Shown piece after piece: positions 1 through 8,255 of a stretch of 64,000 nucleotides of DNA (the stretch's first letter is position 1; the number at the start of each line of letters is the position of its first letter). A program made the translations under genes and the position numbers. Origin of the DNA: Planctomycetota bacterium (GTDB lineage: Bacteria > Planctomycetota > UBA1135 > GCA-002686595); the NCBI GenBank assembly GCA_020853575.1, contig JADYYP010000023.1, positions 124,001-188,000 of the forward strand, written 5' to 3'. The notes under the pieces were generated by a model. That model had not been told where the DNA came from. It saw only the letters and a list, made by a program, of their open reading frames with translations, and made no database searches.

Positions 1-1
1 A

Positions 2-841
2 ATCCTCGGCAAGGCCGGATCCGGCGGAACGGCCGACGTGTTTCGCGTGCGCGAGAAGAAGGCGCAGCGCGTGATCGCGCTCAAGGTGCTCAACGTCGAG
101 TCGACACGCAACACCAAGACGCGTTCGGCCTTCGCCAGCGAGGCGCGCCTGCTCGAGAAGCTGCGCCACAAGGGGCTCGTCGAGGGCTACGGCGTGTTCA
201 AGAGCGGCAACACCTACTTCTCCAAAATGGAGTTCATCGAGGGCCACACGCTCCTCGAGCTGCTCGACGACGGGCACACCTTCGACGAGAAGGCCGCGCT
301 GCGCGTGGTCTTGGGGGCCGCCGAGGTGCTGACCTACCTGGCGTCGCAGAACATCATCCACCGCGACATCAAGCCCGGGAACATCATGATCTCGAGCGCG
401 GGTGAGCTGAAGTTGATCGACTTGGGCTTCGCTGGTCGCTCCGACGAAGCGCCCGCGGAGAGCGACACCACGGTCGGCACCGTGCACTACCTGTCGCCTG
501 AACAGGCGCGCGGCGGCGCGACCGCCGACGAGCGCAGTGACATCTACAGTCTGGGCGTGACGCTGTTCCACCTGGTGGTCGGGCGTTTGCCGTTCGAGAG
601 CTCCGACGACCGCGAGGTGTTGCGCATGCAGGTCATGCAGAGCCTCAAGAGCCCCGAGTTGAAGTCGCGCGGGCTGAGCCACCAGCTCCAGTACTTCATC
701 GAGAAGATGATGGCCAAGGACCTCGAGGCCCGCTACCAGTCGTGGCAAGAGCTGATCGACGACGTGCGCCAGCAGATCGAAGGGCGCGAGAGCCTGGACT
801 TCGAGAAGCAGATCCGCGAGCGCGCCGCCAAACGGCGCTGA
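2..841 (+). CDS. Serine/threonine protein kinase (5' end outside window)
   Basis: Hanks-type protein kinase domain that phosphorylates Ser/Thr of target proteins. The open frame enters from the left edge: the first codons already read ILGKAGSGGTADVFRV, the glycine-rich ATP loop, so the true start lies upstream and the GTG at 38 is internal. VAIN-type lysine is in IALKVL; the catalytic loop is HRDIKPGN near residue 120; the metal-binding motif is DLG rather than DFG (LIDLGFA, about residue 140), a tolerated variant; the activation segment ends GTVHYLSPEQ. The frame stops about 15 residues after the kinase C-lobe, so no C-terminal sensor or membrane segment follows. An N-terminal extension may exist outside the window. 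Target unknown; the FHA protein at 4615 is a natural candidate partner but that is inference. Confidence 0.95.
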   Translation: MLGKAGSGGTADVFRVREKKAQRVIALKVLNVESTRNTKTRSAFASEARLLEKLRHKGLVEGYGVFKSGNTYFSKMEFIEGHTLLELLDDGHTFDEKAALRVVLGAAEVLTYLASQNIIHRDIKPGNIMISSAGELKLIDLGFAGRSDEAPAESDTTVGTVHYLSPEQARGGATADERSDIYSLGVTLFHLVVGRLPFESSDDREVLRMQVMQSLKSPELKSRGLSHQLQYFIEKMMAKDLEARYQSWQELIDDVRQQIEGRESLDFEKQIRERAAKRR

Positions 842-947
842 GAGCCCGGGTTCCCCGTGAAGGTCTGCGCTTGGGTTGCGCTCGAGACGGCGGCGATCGG
901 CGGCGGCGCCCCGCGCGCGGGTGCGACGCGCTGGTCGGAGTGATGGC

Positions 948-2162
948 ATGGCCTCGCGCTCGAGCTCTCCGCGGTGGCGCCCGATCGCGCTCGGCTCACT
1001 CGGCCTGGCGCTGTCGTGTGCCGCAGGACTGTGGTGGAGCACTCGACCGCCGGCGCAGCCAGCTCCTTCGGCGACCGAGATCCCGCTCGAGCCCGAGATG
1101 CCGGCGCGGACTGTGGTCGCGCCGCCGCAGTCCGCCGGCGAGCTCGTCGACGAGCCGCTTTCCGCCGCGCCGGCGCCTGGAAGTCCGTGGGCCGCGCTCA
1201 ACGCGCGCGCCATCGCCGCCCTCGATGCGCGCGACTTCGCGCTGGCGATCGAGCTCCTGGAGCAATGTGTCGCAGGTGTGCCCGACGAACCGGTGTTCAA
1301 GGGCAATCTGGCCGAGGCACTCGCGCGGCGCGCCGTCGACGAGCACGAGCGCACGCGACCCTGCGAAGCGTGCCTCGAGTGGTTGGAGCGCGCCATCGAG
1401 CTCGCGCCGGAACGCGAGGCGCTGCGCCAGTTGCTGGAGCGCTGGCGCGCCGAGCTCGCGGCGGAGCGCGAGTTCCAGCGCGATCGCTCCGTGCACTTCG
1501 AGCTCTCCTACGACGGCTGGCGCGGTGTGCTGCTCGACGCGGCGCCGGACGTGCTCGACGAACTCGAACGCCACTACATCGAGCTCGCGCTGATCTTCGG
1601 GCTCCACCCGGCGGAGCGCGGCCGGCCGCGCATTCCGGTGGTGCTCTACCGGCGTGAGGAATTCACGAGCATCACGGGCTTGGCGGATTGGGCCGGTGGT
1701 TCCTACGACGGCACGATCCGGGTCCCGATGCAGGAAGGACGGGCGCTGGATGCCGAGCTCTCGGTGCTGCTGCGCCACGAGTTGATCCACGCTTTCGTGC
1801 GCGAGTCGGGAGGCGGCTCGGTGCCGGCCTGGCTCAACGAAGGCCTGGCGCAGTGGTTCCACTCCTCGGTTGCCGCCGACGTCACGCGCGCGCGCCGCGC
1901 GATTTCGCAGCACGGGTGGATCGACCTCGGGCGGTTGCAGCGCGCCTTTGCCGCTCTGGGCGAGCCCGCCGAGATCGCCGCGGCCTACGCTCAATCCCTT
2001 GCGCTGGTCGAGTATCTCGAGCGCGCCCACGGGCGAGATGCGCTGCTGCGGATGGTCGCGGCTTGCGGCGAGGGGGGCGCACCCGCGGCCGCGTTCGAGG
2101 CCTGGACGCGGCTGCCCTTTGCCACCGCCCTCGACGACTTCCTGGGCGACTTGCAGCGCTGA
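948..2162 (+). CDS. Membrane-anchored TPR / HExxH zinc peptidase-like protein
   Basis: 404-residue protein with an N-terminal hydrophobic anchor or signal (about residues 10-27, PIALGSLGLALSCAAGLWW), a Pro/Ala-rich linker, a helical TPR-like part (about 75-165) and a C-terminal gluzincin-type domain. Seen directly: HELIH at about residue 278, followed about 16 residues later by WLNEGLAQWF, which supplies the third zinc ligand Glu. This is the arrangement of the peptidase MA-like family found next to TPR segments. ATG 948 was chosen because GGAG lies 7-8 bases upstream and the hydrophobic segment then sits at the N-terminus; an in-frame upstream start would add only Arg-rich sequence. It lies 106 bp after the kinase and may be co-transcribed with it. 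Probable extracytoplasmic protease; substrate unknown. Confidence 0.8.
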   Translation: MASRSSSPRWRPIALGSLGLALSCAAGLWWSTRPPAQPAPSATEIPLEPEMPARTVVAPPQSAGELVDEPLSAAPAPGSPWAALNARAIAALDARDFALAIELLEQCVAGVPDEPVFKGNLAEALARRAVDEHERTRPCEACLEWLERAIELAPEREALRQLLERWRAELAAEREFQRDRSVHFELSYDGWRGVLLDAAPDVLDELERHYIELALIFGLHPAERGRPRIPVVLYRREEFTSITGLADWAGGSYDGTIRVPMQEGRALDAELSVLLRHELIHAFVRESGGGSVPAWLNEGLAQWFHSSVAADVTRARRAISQHGWIDLGRLQRAFAALGEPAEIAAAYAQSLALVEYLERAHGRDALLRMVAACGEGGAPAAAFEAWTRLPFATALDDFLGDLQR

Positions 2163-2202
2163 GCTCGCCGCGAGTGCTTGGCCGGCGACAGAGCTCGACG
2201 AG

Positions 2203-2243
2203 AAAACAGCGCGAGCGGCGATGTCAGGATCATCGCCGCTCGC
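2203..2243 (-). terminator. Rho-independent terminator of the small minus-strand gene
   Basis: A 13-bp perfect stem: GCGAGCGGCGATG at 2211-2223 pairs with CATCGCCGCTCGC at 2231-2243, with a 7-base loop. Read on the minus strand it is followed by GCTGTTTTCTC, a short U-tract (AAAA at 2203-2206 on the plus strand). It lies about 70 bp beyond the stop of the 44-residue protein gene and can also stop plus-strand transcription from the peptidase gene. Confidence 0.75.
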
Positions 2244-2311
2244 TCAACAGGCCGGTTGTCAGGAGTCAGCCGGCAGTCGTTCTCGTCTCTCGATGTGTTG
2301 CGCGCGCTCCC

Positions 2312-2446
2312 TCAGAGCGTCGACTCCGCGTTCGGCTCGACTTGGGTGCTGCGCCGGCTGGTGCGGTACGACAAGACGAACAGCGCCGTTTCGACCAGCC
2401 AAATCCCACCGAGCGTCGCCGCCGCGATCCACATCCAGGTCGTCAT
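2312..2446 (-). CDS. Small single-pass membrane protein, 44 aa
   Basis: Short frame ATG to TGA on the minus strand. The first half is hydrophobic (MTTWMWIAAATLGGIWLVET and on to ALFVLSY), forming one membrane span at about residues 4-26, and the second half is polar and basic (RTSRRSTQVEPNAE), predicting a cytoplasmic tail. Support for a real gene: AAGGA six bases before the ATG, GC-rich third codon positions, and a strong terminator 70 bp downstream. I do not recognise the family. The layout resembles CcmD-type or other one-helix accessory proteins of membrane complexes, but nothing nearby names a partner. Confidence 0.65.
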   Translation of the reverse strand: MTTWMWIAAATLGGIWLVETALFVLSYRTSRRSTQVEPNAESTL

Positions 2447-2667
2447 CGAGGTTCCTTGGGGCTCCAGAGAGGCAGATGGGCAGTCCTTAGGTGTGCATTC
2501 GGCCCGAGTTCGCCGGACCTGGCCACTTTTCTCAATTTTGTCTCACAGTTGAAACGGGTTCGGCGTCGGCCGCTCCGCGCCGCTCGCGGAGTCGCGATTG
2601 CGCGCGACGCAGGGATTCCGAGCGAGGCGGTGACCGCGGGGCAAGCTCGTGCGTCTTCTCGCGAGTC
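2447..2667. promoter_or_regulatory. Divergent intergenic region before radC and the small membrane gene
   Basis: 221 bp between two divergent starts. It contains an AT-rich island at about 2524-2557 (TTTTCTCAATTTTG, then CAGTTGAAAC), conspicuous in this GC-rich window and the likely promoter zone for one or both genes. I could not place a convincing -35/-10 pair. An inverted repeat CTCCGCG/CGCGGAG at 2573-2591 lies closer to radC. The ribosome site AAGGA of the small gene is at about 2453-2457 on the minus strand. Confidence 0.35.
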
Positions 2668-3369
2668 ATGGGCGATCTAGATGCCGAGCCCCTCGCGGAT
2701 CCGAGTCCGCCTCTGGAGTGCGCGTGGGATCCGCCGAGCCCCGCGCTGCTTGCGAAGACCGCGCGAGCTCGAGCGCCGAGCAAGGTCGGAGACACCTCGA
2801 CCGGCGGACTCGTTCGGCGGCTGCTCGGCGGCGCGGGAGGGGCGGCGGACTGGGATGCGTGCCTGATCGAGGCCTCGTGCGCCTCCGCCAGCGAGCTCGC
2901 GGCGCGCTACGGCTTGCCCCGGCGAGCCGCCGAGCGACTCGAGGCCTCGTTTGCCCTGGCGCGCCAACTGTCGCGCGCACGGCTGCCCGAACGACCCGCG
3001 ATCCGCGGCCCCGACTCGGTGTTCCGCCTGCTCGCGGCAGAAGTCCGCGGCCAGCAGCGCGAGACGTTTTGGGTCCTGGCGCTCGACGGCCGTCACCGGG
3101 TCAAACAGCGCGAAATCGTCAGTGTGGGGAGCCTGACGACCTCGATCGTGCACCCGCGCGAGGTGTTTCGGCCGGCGATCTGCGCCGCGGCCGCGGCCGT
3201 CGTTTGCGCGCACAACCATCCCAGCGGGGACCCGGAGCCCAGCGCCGAGGACCTGGCCGTCACGCGACGCCTCGAGCAGGCCGGTGCCCTGCTCGGCATC
3301 CCGCTGCTCGACCACGTCGTGCTGGGCGATGAGCGCTTCGTCTCGCTGCGCGAGCGCGTGGGTTGGTGA
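2668..3369 (+). CDS. radC: RadC/JAB-domain protein (UPF0758)
   Basis: 233 residues. The C-terminal half is a JAB/MPN zinc metalloprotease-fold domain with the family signature HNHPSGDPEPS near residue 182 and an upstream Glu in the EIVSVG segment. The central part (about 60-100) is a short helical helix-hairpin-helix-like stretch. The usual RadC N-terminus with PRERLL is poorly conserved, replaced by a Pro/Ala-rich leader. Historically called DNA repair protein RadC; the biochemical role is not established. ATG 2668 gives a normal family length; no clear Shine-Dalgarno sequence precedes it, so a nearby GTG is possible. It faces rsmE tail to tail. Confidence 0.85.
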   Translation: MGDLDAEPLADPSPPLECAWDPPSPALLAKTARARAPSKVGDTSTGGLVRRLLGGAGGAADWDACLIEASCASASELAARYGLPRRAAERLEASFALARQLSRARLPERPAIRGPDSVFRLLAAEVRGQQRETFWVLALDGRHRVKQREIVSVGSLTTSIVHPREVFRPAICAAAAAVVCAHNHPSGDPEPSAEDLAVTRRLEQAGALLGIPLLDHVVLGDERFVSLRERVGW

Positions 3370-3470
3370 AGCTCGCCGCCGACCGTCGCAGGCAAAGGGA
3401 GCGCGCTCGCGTGTCTGGATCGGCGCACGAGGGTTCGGCCCGAAGGCGCCCGATCAGGTCGTGCCCACTT

Positions 3471-3494
3471 GGCGGGCTCGTGCCGAGCGCCGCC
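3471..3494. terminator. Hairpin between convergent radC and rsmE
   Basis: Inverted repeat GGCGG-g-CTCG / CGAG-cg-CCGCC with a 3-base loop, just beyond the rsmE stop. GC-rich stem without a clear U-tract; position between two convergent genes favours a shared terminator. Confidence 0.4.
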
Positions 3495-3506
3495 TCGCCA
3501 CGGGAC

Positions 3507-4292
3507 TCAAGAGGCGCTCTCGGAAACGCGCCACGCGCCGTGCAGCGCGATCGCGGCTGCGGCCGCGGCGGCGTTTTCGACCCGCAGCACGTGGGGCGAG
3601 AGCCGCGCGGCGAGGGCGCCGATGGAGCTCAACTGCTGCTCTTCTGACTCGCTCCAGCCGCCCTCCGGCCCGATCCACAACCTCCAGGGTGCCTCGCGAG
3701 TCCCGGGGAGCGCCTGCTCCAGGGCGGCCGCGAGCCGGCGCTCGGCCCGCGGGCTCAACAGTACGTTGATGCCGGCCGCGGAGCCGCGCAGGGCCTCTTC
3801 CAGCTCGAGCGGTCCACTCAGCACGGGCTCATGCAGGCGCTTGGCCTGCTTGCAAGCTTCGCGTGCGATGCGCGTGAAGCGCTCCATCCGGTCGCCGACC
3901 CTGTGGCGCTCGAAACCCTGAGTCCGCTGCGGCGTGACGAACGTGAGCGCTGCGACCCCCAGCTGCGTCGCGGCATCGATCAGCTCGTCGGCCCGCGCGC
4001 CTTTGGGAGGAGCCGTCACCAATTCGACCCACGGCAGCTCCGAGCGGGTCGCACCGTAGGCTGGCTCGCGCCACTCGACGCCGGTGGCGCGCCACACGGC
4101 GCAGCGCCCGCGCACCTCGACCAGCTCCAGCTCGCGGGCGGCGCCGCGACCGTCGAGCGCGACGACTCGTTCCCCGGGAGAAAGGCGCAGCACGCGCAGA
4201 GCGTGGCGCTCGTCGTCCTCGGTCAATGCCTCGGGTCGCTGCGGCGGAGCGAAAAACCAGCGCTCGCGCGCGATCGAGGGGCCCCGGGTCAC
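3507..4292 (-). CDS. rsmE: 16S rRNA m3U1498 methyltransferase
   Basis: 261 residues, the usual length for RsmE, which uses SAM to methylate N3 of U1498 in 16S rRNA in the assembled 30S subunit. N-terminal PUA-like part (RWFFAPP and HALRVLRLSPGERV) is followed by the SPOUT methyltransferase domain. Seen: the knot motifs IGPEGGWSESEE near residue 211 and LRVENAAAAAA near residue 235. The predicted start is GTG at 4292; a -10-like GACAAT lies six bases upstream (4299-4304 on the plus strand), suggesting a leaderless mRNA. Confidence 0.92.
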   Translation of the reverse strand: MTRGPSIARERWFFAPPQRPEALTEDDERHALRVLRLSPGERVVALDGRGAARELELVEVRGRCAVWRATGVEWREPAYGATRSELPWVELVTAPPKGARADELIDAATQLGVAALTFVTPQRTQGFERHRVGDRMERFTRIAREACKQAKRLHEPVLSGPLELEEALRGSAAGINVLLSPRAERRLAAALEQALPGTREAPWRLWIGPEGGWSESEEQQLSSIGALAARLSPHVLRVENAAAAAAAIALHGAWRVSESAS

Positions 4293-4614
4293 GCCGCGAT
4301 TGTCGAGCGTCGGTGGGCCTCGAACAAGCTCGCCGTCGCTTCACTAGATCGGTTTCGCCCGCTATTCTCCGGCGCCCGGAGAGCGAAGTCGCACGTCCTA
4401 CGGTTACCGCGTCCTACCGGCCTGGTAAGTCGCAGCCGCGGGCGCGGGCGTCGGCGCCACTCCGGTGACGGTTCGCGTCGATTGCAGCGCGCGCGACGAG
4501 CGTGCGTGTCCGGTGTCCGGTTTCGCATCCGGAGGCCGCGAACGGTGCGCTCCATCCGGCCGCGATCTCGCTCCCCTCAGCCCCCAACTCGCCTCAGTCC
4601 ACATTCACGCGCCC
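4293..4614. promoter_or_regulatory. Divergent intergenic region, rsmE / FHA operon
   Basis: 322 bp without a gene. Minus strand: GACAAT at 4299-4304, six bases before the rsmE GTG. Plus strand: a promoter candidate at 4340-4368 described separately, which would leave an untranslated leader of about 240 bases before the FHA gene. The leader is GC-rich and I see no riboswitch-like conserved pattern. In-frame GTG codons upstream of 4615 exist, but the encoded sequence is Arg/Ser/Pro-rich and not FHA-like. Confidence 0.4.
4340..4368 (+). promoter_or_regulatory. Candidate sigma70-type promoter of the pseudopilus operon
   Basis: TTCACT (4340-4345), 17-base spacer, TATTCT (4363-4368). It reads toward the FHA gene and is the best -35/-10 pair in the region ahead of the long operon. 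No start-site data. Confidence 0.35.
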
Positions 4615-6588
4615 ATGCAATCTCGCTACGCCCTGCGGTTCGAAAACGGCGAGCGTCAGGGCGAAACGGTTCCGATCACCGGCACGGGGATCACGATCGG
4701 CCGCAAGCCCGGCAACAGCGTCCAAATCCTCGATGCCTCGGTCTCGGGCCGGCATGCGGAGTTCCTGCTCGAGGGCGAGCAGGTCCTGCTGCGCGACCTG
4801 GGTTCGACCAACGGTTCGCGGGTCGGGGGCGAGCGCGTTTCGGAGCGCCAGCTCGCGCACGCCGACCAAGTGATGCTCGGAAACGTGCGCTTGGTCCTCT
4901 TGGACACGACCCGCGCTGCGCCGGCTCCCAGCAGCGCCGAGCCCGAGCTCGAGCAGCGCGAGCCCGCGCGCGCCAGCGAGGCGACTGTCGCCGGAGATTC
5001 GGTGCGCACGATCAGCGCCGACAAGGTCGTCAAGGCGGGGAAGCGCTCGTTGGTCGGAGCTCTGGTCGGCGCGGTGGTGGTGCTCGGCGCTGGTGGCGGG
5101 GCTTGGTGGTTCCTCGGCCAAGGGCCCGCCGAGTCGGGTGGCGCGGCGCTGCGCGCGGTCGAGCCGGTCGCCGGCGACTTGCTGCGCGGTCCCTACTCCT
5201 TCGAAGGGGACGGGGCGGCCTGGGAGAACGACGAGAGCAGCTCCGCGGCCTTCGACCTCGACTCTGGCTCGCGCCGCTCGGGGGCCACTGGGCTGGGTGT
5301 GGAGCTCAGTGCTGGGCAATGGGCCTTGGCGCGCTCGGGTGCGATCAAGCTCGGCACGCAACGCTCGCTCGAGGTGCTGGGATTCGCACGCGCGGACGGC
5401 GGAGCCCAGGCTCGCCTGGGGCTCGAGTTCGAGAGCTCCAGCGGCGCCAGTGCGCGCAGCGTGGCGTGGACCGCTGCGGCGTCGGAGGCCGAGTTCGCGG
5501 AGCTGCGGCTCGCGGTCACGATCCCGATGGGCTTCGACACGCTGCGCGTGGTCGCGCTCGCTCGCGCCGCCGACGGCGAGGGAAGCGTCGATCTCGATGA
5601 CGTCGCGTTGGTCCAGGGCGCCGAGCAGCCCGCCGAGGCGCTCGAGGAGTTCCGACTCTTCGCCCACGGCCAGCCGGCGAACGTGGCCACGCTGTTCAAG
5701 ATCGATCGCTCGCTGGCGAGCGACATCCACGTGCGCACCGCCGGCGGAGCGCTGGGGGAGCGCGCGACGTTGAACGTCGCCAAGCTCGCCAATGGATTCG
5801 GGGTGCAGGTGGGCGCGGGGAGCGCGCGCAAGCTCGTGTTCCGCGTCGACGAGCCCCTGCTCAAGGGCGGCCTGGCGAGCACAGGCAGCGGCGGCTATCG
5901 GGCGCACACCGGCGAGTTCACACGCGAAGGCTGCACCGCGGTGGTTGCGGGCGCGGGCAAGGACCAAGTGCGCTGGGTGTTCACTGCTCCGCTGCTCCTG
6001 CGCGGACAGCCCGACGGCACTGGAATTCGCGTCGAGGCCGAGCTCGGCGACGCGAGCTCGATCGTGCTGCAGACCGAATTCCGCGCGGAGCGCGACGCCG
6101 CGCAAGCGCTGGCGCGCACCGCGCGCGAGAGCGAGAAGTCCGGTCAGTTGGGGGTCGCCGCGCAGGAGTGGAGCCGACTGCGCGACGAGTTCCCGTTCGA
6201 GTCCGCGCTCTTGACCGAGGCCGAGACGGCGCGCGCGCGCATCGGCGAGACTGGCTTGGGCGAGGTGCGCGCCCTGCGCGCCGAGGTCGAGCGCGCACGC
6301 TTCTTCCGCTTGGTCGACCTGTACCGCCAGTGCAGGCGCTCGGCCGAGAACATCGCGGCGCGCTACTCGGGCATCGACGTCGAGAGCGACGCACGCGCCC
6401 TGGTGGCGGCCGTCGACGCCGAGCTGGTCACGCTCGAAGTCGAGCTCCAGCGCCACGAGCGCACGCGCCTGGAGGGCATCGCCCAGGCGCTGGACACCGG
6501 CGGCAGCGCGGCGCTCGCGCAGCACGTCCGGGAATACCTCGAACAACACTTCGCCGGCGTCTCGAACGCCTCGAGCGGGGGCCGCTAG
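4615..6588 (+). CDS. FHA-domain single-pass membrane protein
   Basis: 657 residues. The N-terminus is a forkhead-associated domain (about 1-100) that binds phosphothreonine peptides; its marks are TIGRKPGNSVQI, SGRHAEF and STNGSRVGG. A linker rich in Ala/Glu follows, then one membrane span at about 145-165 (ALVGAVVVLGAGGGAWWFLG), then a long extracytoplasmic part with a beta-rich carbohydrate-binding-like region (about 180-350) and a helical C-terminus. ATG 4615 was chosen because the FHA fold starts immediately. Its TAG stop abuts the ATG of pilM-pilN, so it is the first gene of the pseudopilus operon. Inference: it couples phosphorylation, perhaps by a kinase like the one at the left edge, to assembly of the secretion or pilus machine. 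Confidence 0.85.
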   Translation: MQSRYALRFENGERQGETVPITGTGITIGRKPGNSVQILDASVSGRHAEFLLEGEQVLLRDLGSTNGSRVGGERVSERQLAHADQVMLGNVRLVLLDTTRAAPAPSSAEPELEQREPARASEATVAGDSVRTISADKVVKAGKRSLVGALVGAVVVLGAGGGAWWFLGQGPAESGGAALRAVEPVAGDLLRGPYSFEGDGAAWENDESSSAAFDLDSGSRRSGATGLGVELSAGQWALARSGAIKLGTQRSLEVLGFARADGGAQARLGLEFESSSGASARSVAWTAAASEAEFAELRLAVTIPMGFDTLRVVALARAADGEGSVDLDDVALVQGAEQPAEALEEFRLFAHGQPANVATLFKIDRSLASDIHVRTAGGALGERATLNVAKLANGFGVQVGAGSARKLVFRVDEPLLKGGLASTGSGGYRAHTGEFTREGCTAVVAGAGKDQVRWVFTAPLLLRGQPDGTGIRVEAELGDASSIVLQTEFRAERDAAQALARTARESEKSGQLGVAAQEWSRLRDEFPFESALLTEAETARARIGETGLGEVRALRAEVERARFFRLVDLYRQCRRSAENIAARYSGIDVESDARALVAAVDAELVTLEVELQRHERTRLEGIAQALDTGGSAALAQHVREYLEQHFAGVSNASSGGR

Positions 6589-8253
6589 ATGGCACGCACC
6601 GTCACCGGGATCGACATCGGGTCGCGCACGAACAAGTTCGTCCGCGGCCACGCCAAGGGCAACACCTTCGTCGTCAGCCAGTTCGCCGTGTTGCCGCACG
6701 GCGCGGGCTCGATCCTCGAGGCTTGGTCGGCCGGCGCTCCGCCGTTCAAGGTCGGCGAATCGCGCGTGGGCCTGACGGGGCGCGACGTCAACATCCGCTA
6801 CACGCGCGTTCCGCGCGTCCCCGACTGGCAACTGCGCAAGCTGATGCGCTTCGAGGTCGAGGAGGTCGGCGGGTCGTCCGGAGCGGCGGTCGCGAGCGAT
6901 TTCAACCTGCTGCCCGCGCTGCCCGAGATCGAGGACGAGGACGTGGTGCTCCTGGCGCTGGCCCGCGAGTCGCTGCTCGAGGAGCACATGGCCGGCCTGC
7001 GCTCGATCGGTGGCGCGGTCGACGCCTTCAGTCCTTGCGCGCTGGCCTTGTACAACGCCTGGACGCACTACGGAGTGGTCGAAGACGAGACGGTCTTGCT
7101 CGCCAACATCGGCCACGAGAATCTCGACGTGATCCTGGTGCGCGGGCCCGACCTGCTCTTCGCGCGCAATCTGAGCGGCGGCTCGAAGCTGTTCGACGAC
7201 GCCATCGCCGAGCGCTTCGGCGTGTCGGCGCAGAAGGCCGAGCAGATCAAGATCGAGCTCGCCACGCTCGAGCCCGGAGCTCGCTACCGCGACGCCAACC
7301 AAGAGAAGGCCAGTCGCGCTGCGGTGGCGGCCGGGGGGCAGCTGCTCTCGCTGCTGCAGTCGACCGTGATGTTCTGCAAGAGCCAAGTGAAGGTCTCGAA
7401 CCTGCGCGTGGACAAGGTGCTGCTGTGCGGTGGCGGCGCCGCGCTCGCGGGCCTGCCCAAGTACCTGTCCTCGGGGCTGGGCGTTCCGGTCGAGTTGTTC
7501 GACCCGTTCCGCGTGGTCGACTCGAGCGCGCTCGACGCCGAGGACGCGGAAAAGCTCGAGGAATTCAAGCTGGAGTCGGTGGTCGCCCTGGGTCTCGCGA
7601 CCATGGCCTCCGACGCCGCGGCCTACTCGATCGAGATCCTGCCGGCGGCCGTGCGCAAGAAGCGCGAGTTCGTCGGTGGCACGATTTGGGCCATCGCGGC
7701 CGCCGTGCTCGCCGCGGGCTTCCTGGGCTGGACCGCGTGGACCACGCAGCAGGCGTTGGGCGCCGCCACGAGTGAAGTCGCCAAGCTCGACGCGCGCTTG
7801 CGGCGCGATCGCGACACCGATCGGCGCACGCGCGAGATGATCAAGGCCAACGCCGAGCTCGCCGCCGACGTCTCGAGCCTGCAGGCGCTCTCGGGCTCGG
7901 GCGAGCAAGTGGCGCGCGCGCTGGCGCAACTCGAGAGCGATCTCCCCGACGGATTCTGGATCGAGAGCCTCGACTCCGAGTGGAAGGCCAACGACCAACT
8001 GCGCTTGTCGCGCGAGAACGTGCGGCCGGTGGTGCACCTCGCGGGCCGGGCGCGCGAGGGCACCGAGTCGATCGCGGCGCTGCTCGAGGGCTACGTCACC
8101 AAGTTGCGCACGCGCTTCCCGACGGCCGAGTTCATCTACGCGCCCAGTCCGCAGGGCGACCGCTTCACGCTCGACATGACCTTGTTCGCCCCCCCCAAGC
8201 CGCCGGAGAGCACCGCGGCCGCGACCACCGACAACCAAGAGGCCACCAAGTAG
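6589..8253 (+). CDS. PilM-PilN fusion, type IV pilus / T2SS inner-membrane assembly protein
   Basis: 554 residues joining two proteins that are usually separate. Residues 1-350 are the actin-like cytoplasmic PilM fold: GIDIGSRTNKFV at the N-terminus, a second phosphate segment near LLANIGHENLDVILV, and VLLCGGGAALAGLPKYL near residue 280. Residues 362-382 form a membrane span (GTIWAIAAAVLAAGFLGWTA) followed by a coiled-coil and ferredoxin-like periplasmic part typical of PilN (DGFWIESLDSEW). In canonical systems PilM binds the short cytoplasmic tail of PilN; here the contact is made covalent. T2SS GspL has a comparable overall order. PilO follows after two bases. Confidence 0.85.
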   Translation: MARTVTGIDIGSRTNKFVRGHAKGNTFVVSQFAVLPHGAGSILEAWSAGAPPFKVGESRVGLTGRDVNIRYTRVPRVPDWQLRKLMRFEVEEVGGSSGAAVASDFNLLPALPEIEDEDVVLLALARESLLEEHMAGLRSIGGAVDAFSPCALALYNAWTHYGVVEDETVLLANIGHENLDVILVRGPDLLFARNLSGGSKLFDDAIAERFGVSAQKAEQIKIELATLEPGARYRDANQEKASRAAVAAGGQLLSLLQSTVMFCKSQVKVSNLRVDKVLLCGGGAALAGLPKYLSSGLGVPVELFDPFRVVDSSALDAEDAEKLEEFKLESVVALGLATMASDAAAYSIEILPAAVRKKREFVGGTIWAIAAAVLAAGFLGWTAWTTQQALGAATSEVAKLDARLRRDRDTDRRTREMIKANAELAADVSSLQALSGSGEQVARALAQLESDLPDGFWIESLDSEWKANDQLRLSRENVRPVVHLAGRAREGTESIAALLEGYVTKLRTRFPTAEFIYAPSPQGDRFTLDMTLFAPPKPPESTAAATTDNQEATK

Positions 8254-8255
8254 CC

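Noticed and set aside
4594..8238. A 1214-codon open frame on the minus strand opposite the FHA and pilM-pilN genes
   Set aside because: It mirrors the codon periodicity of the plus-strand genes; the predicted protein is low-complexity Arg/Ala/Leu/His-rich, with no domain or start signals. High GC makes such antisense frames common.
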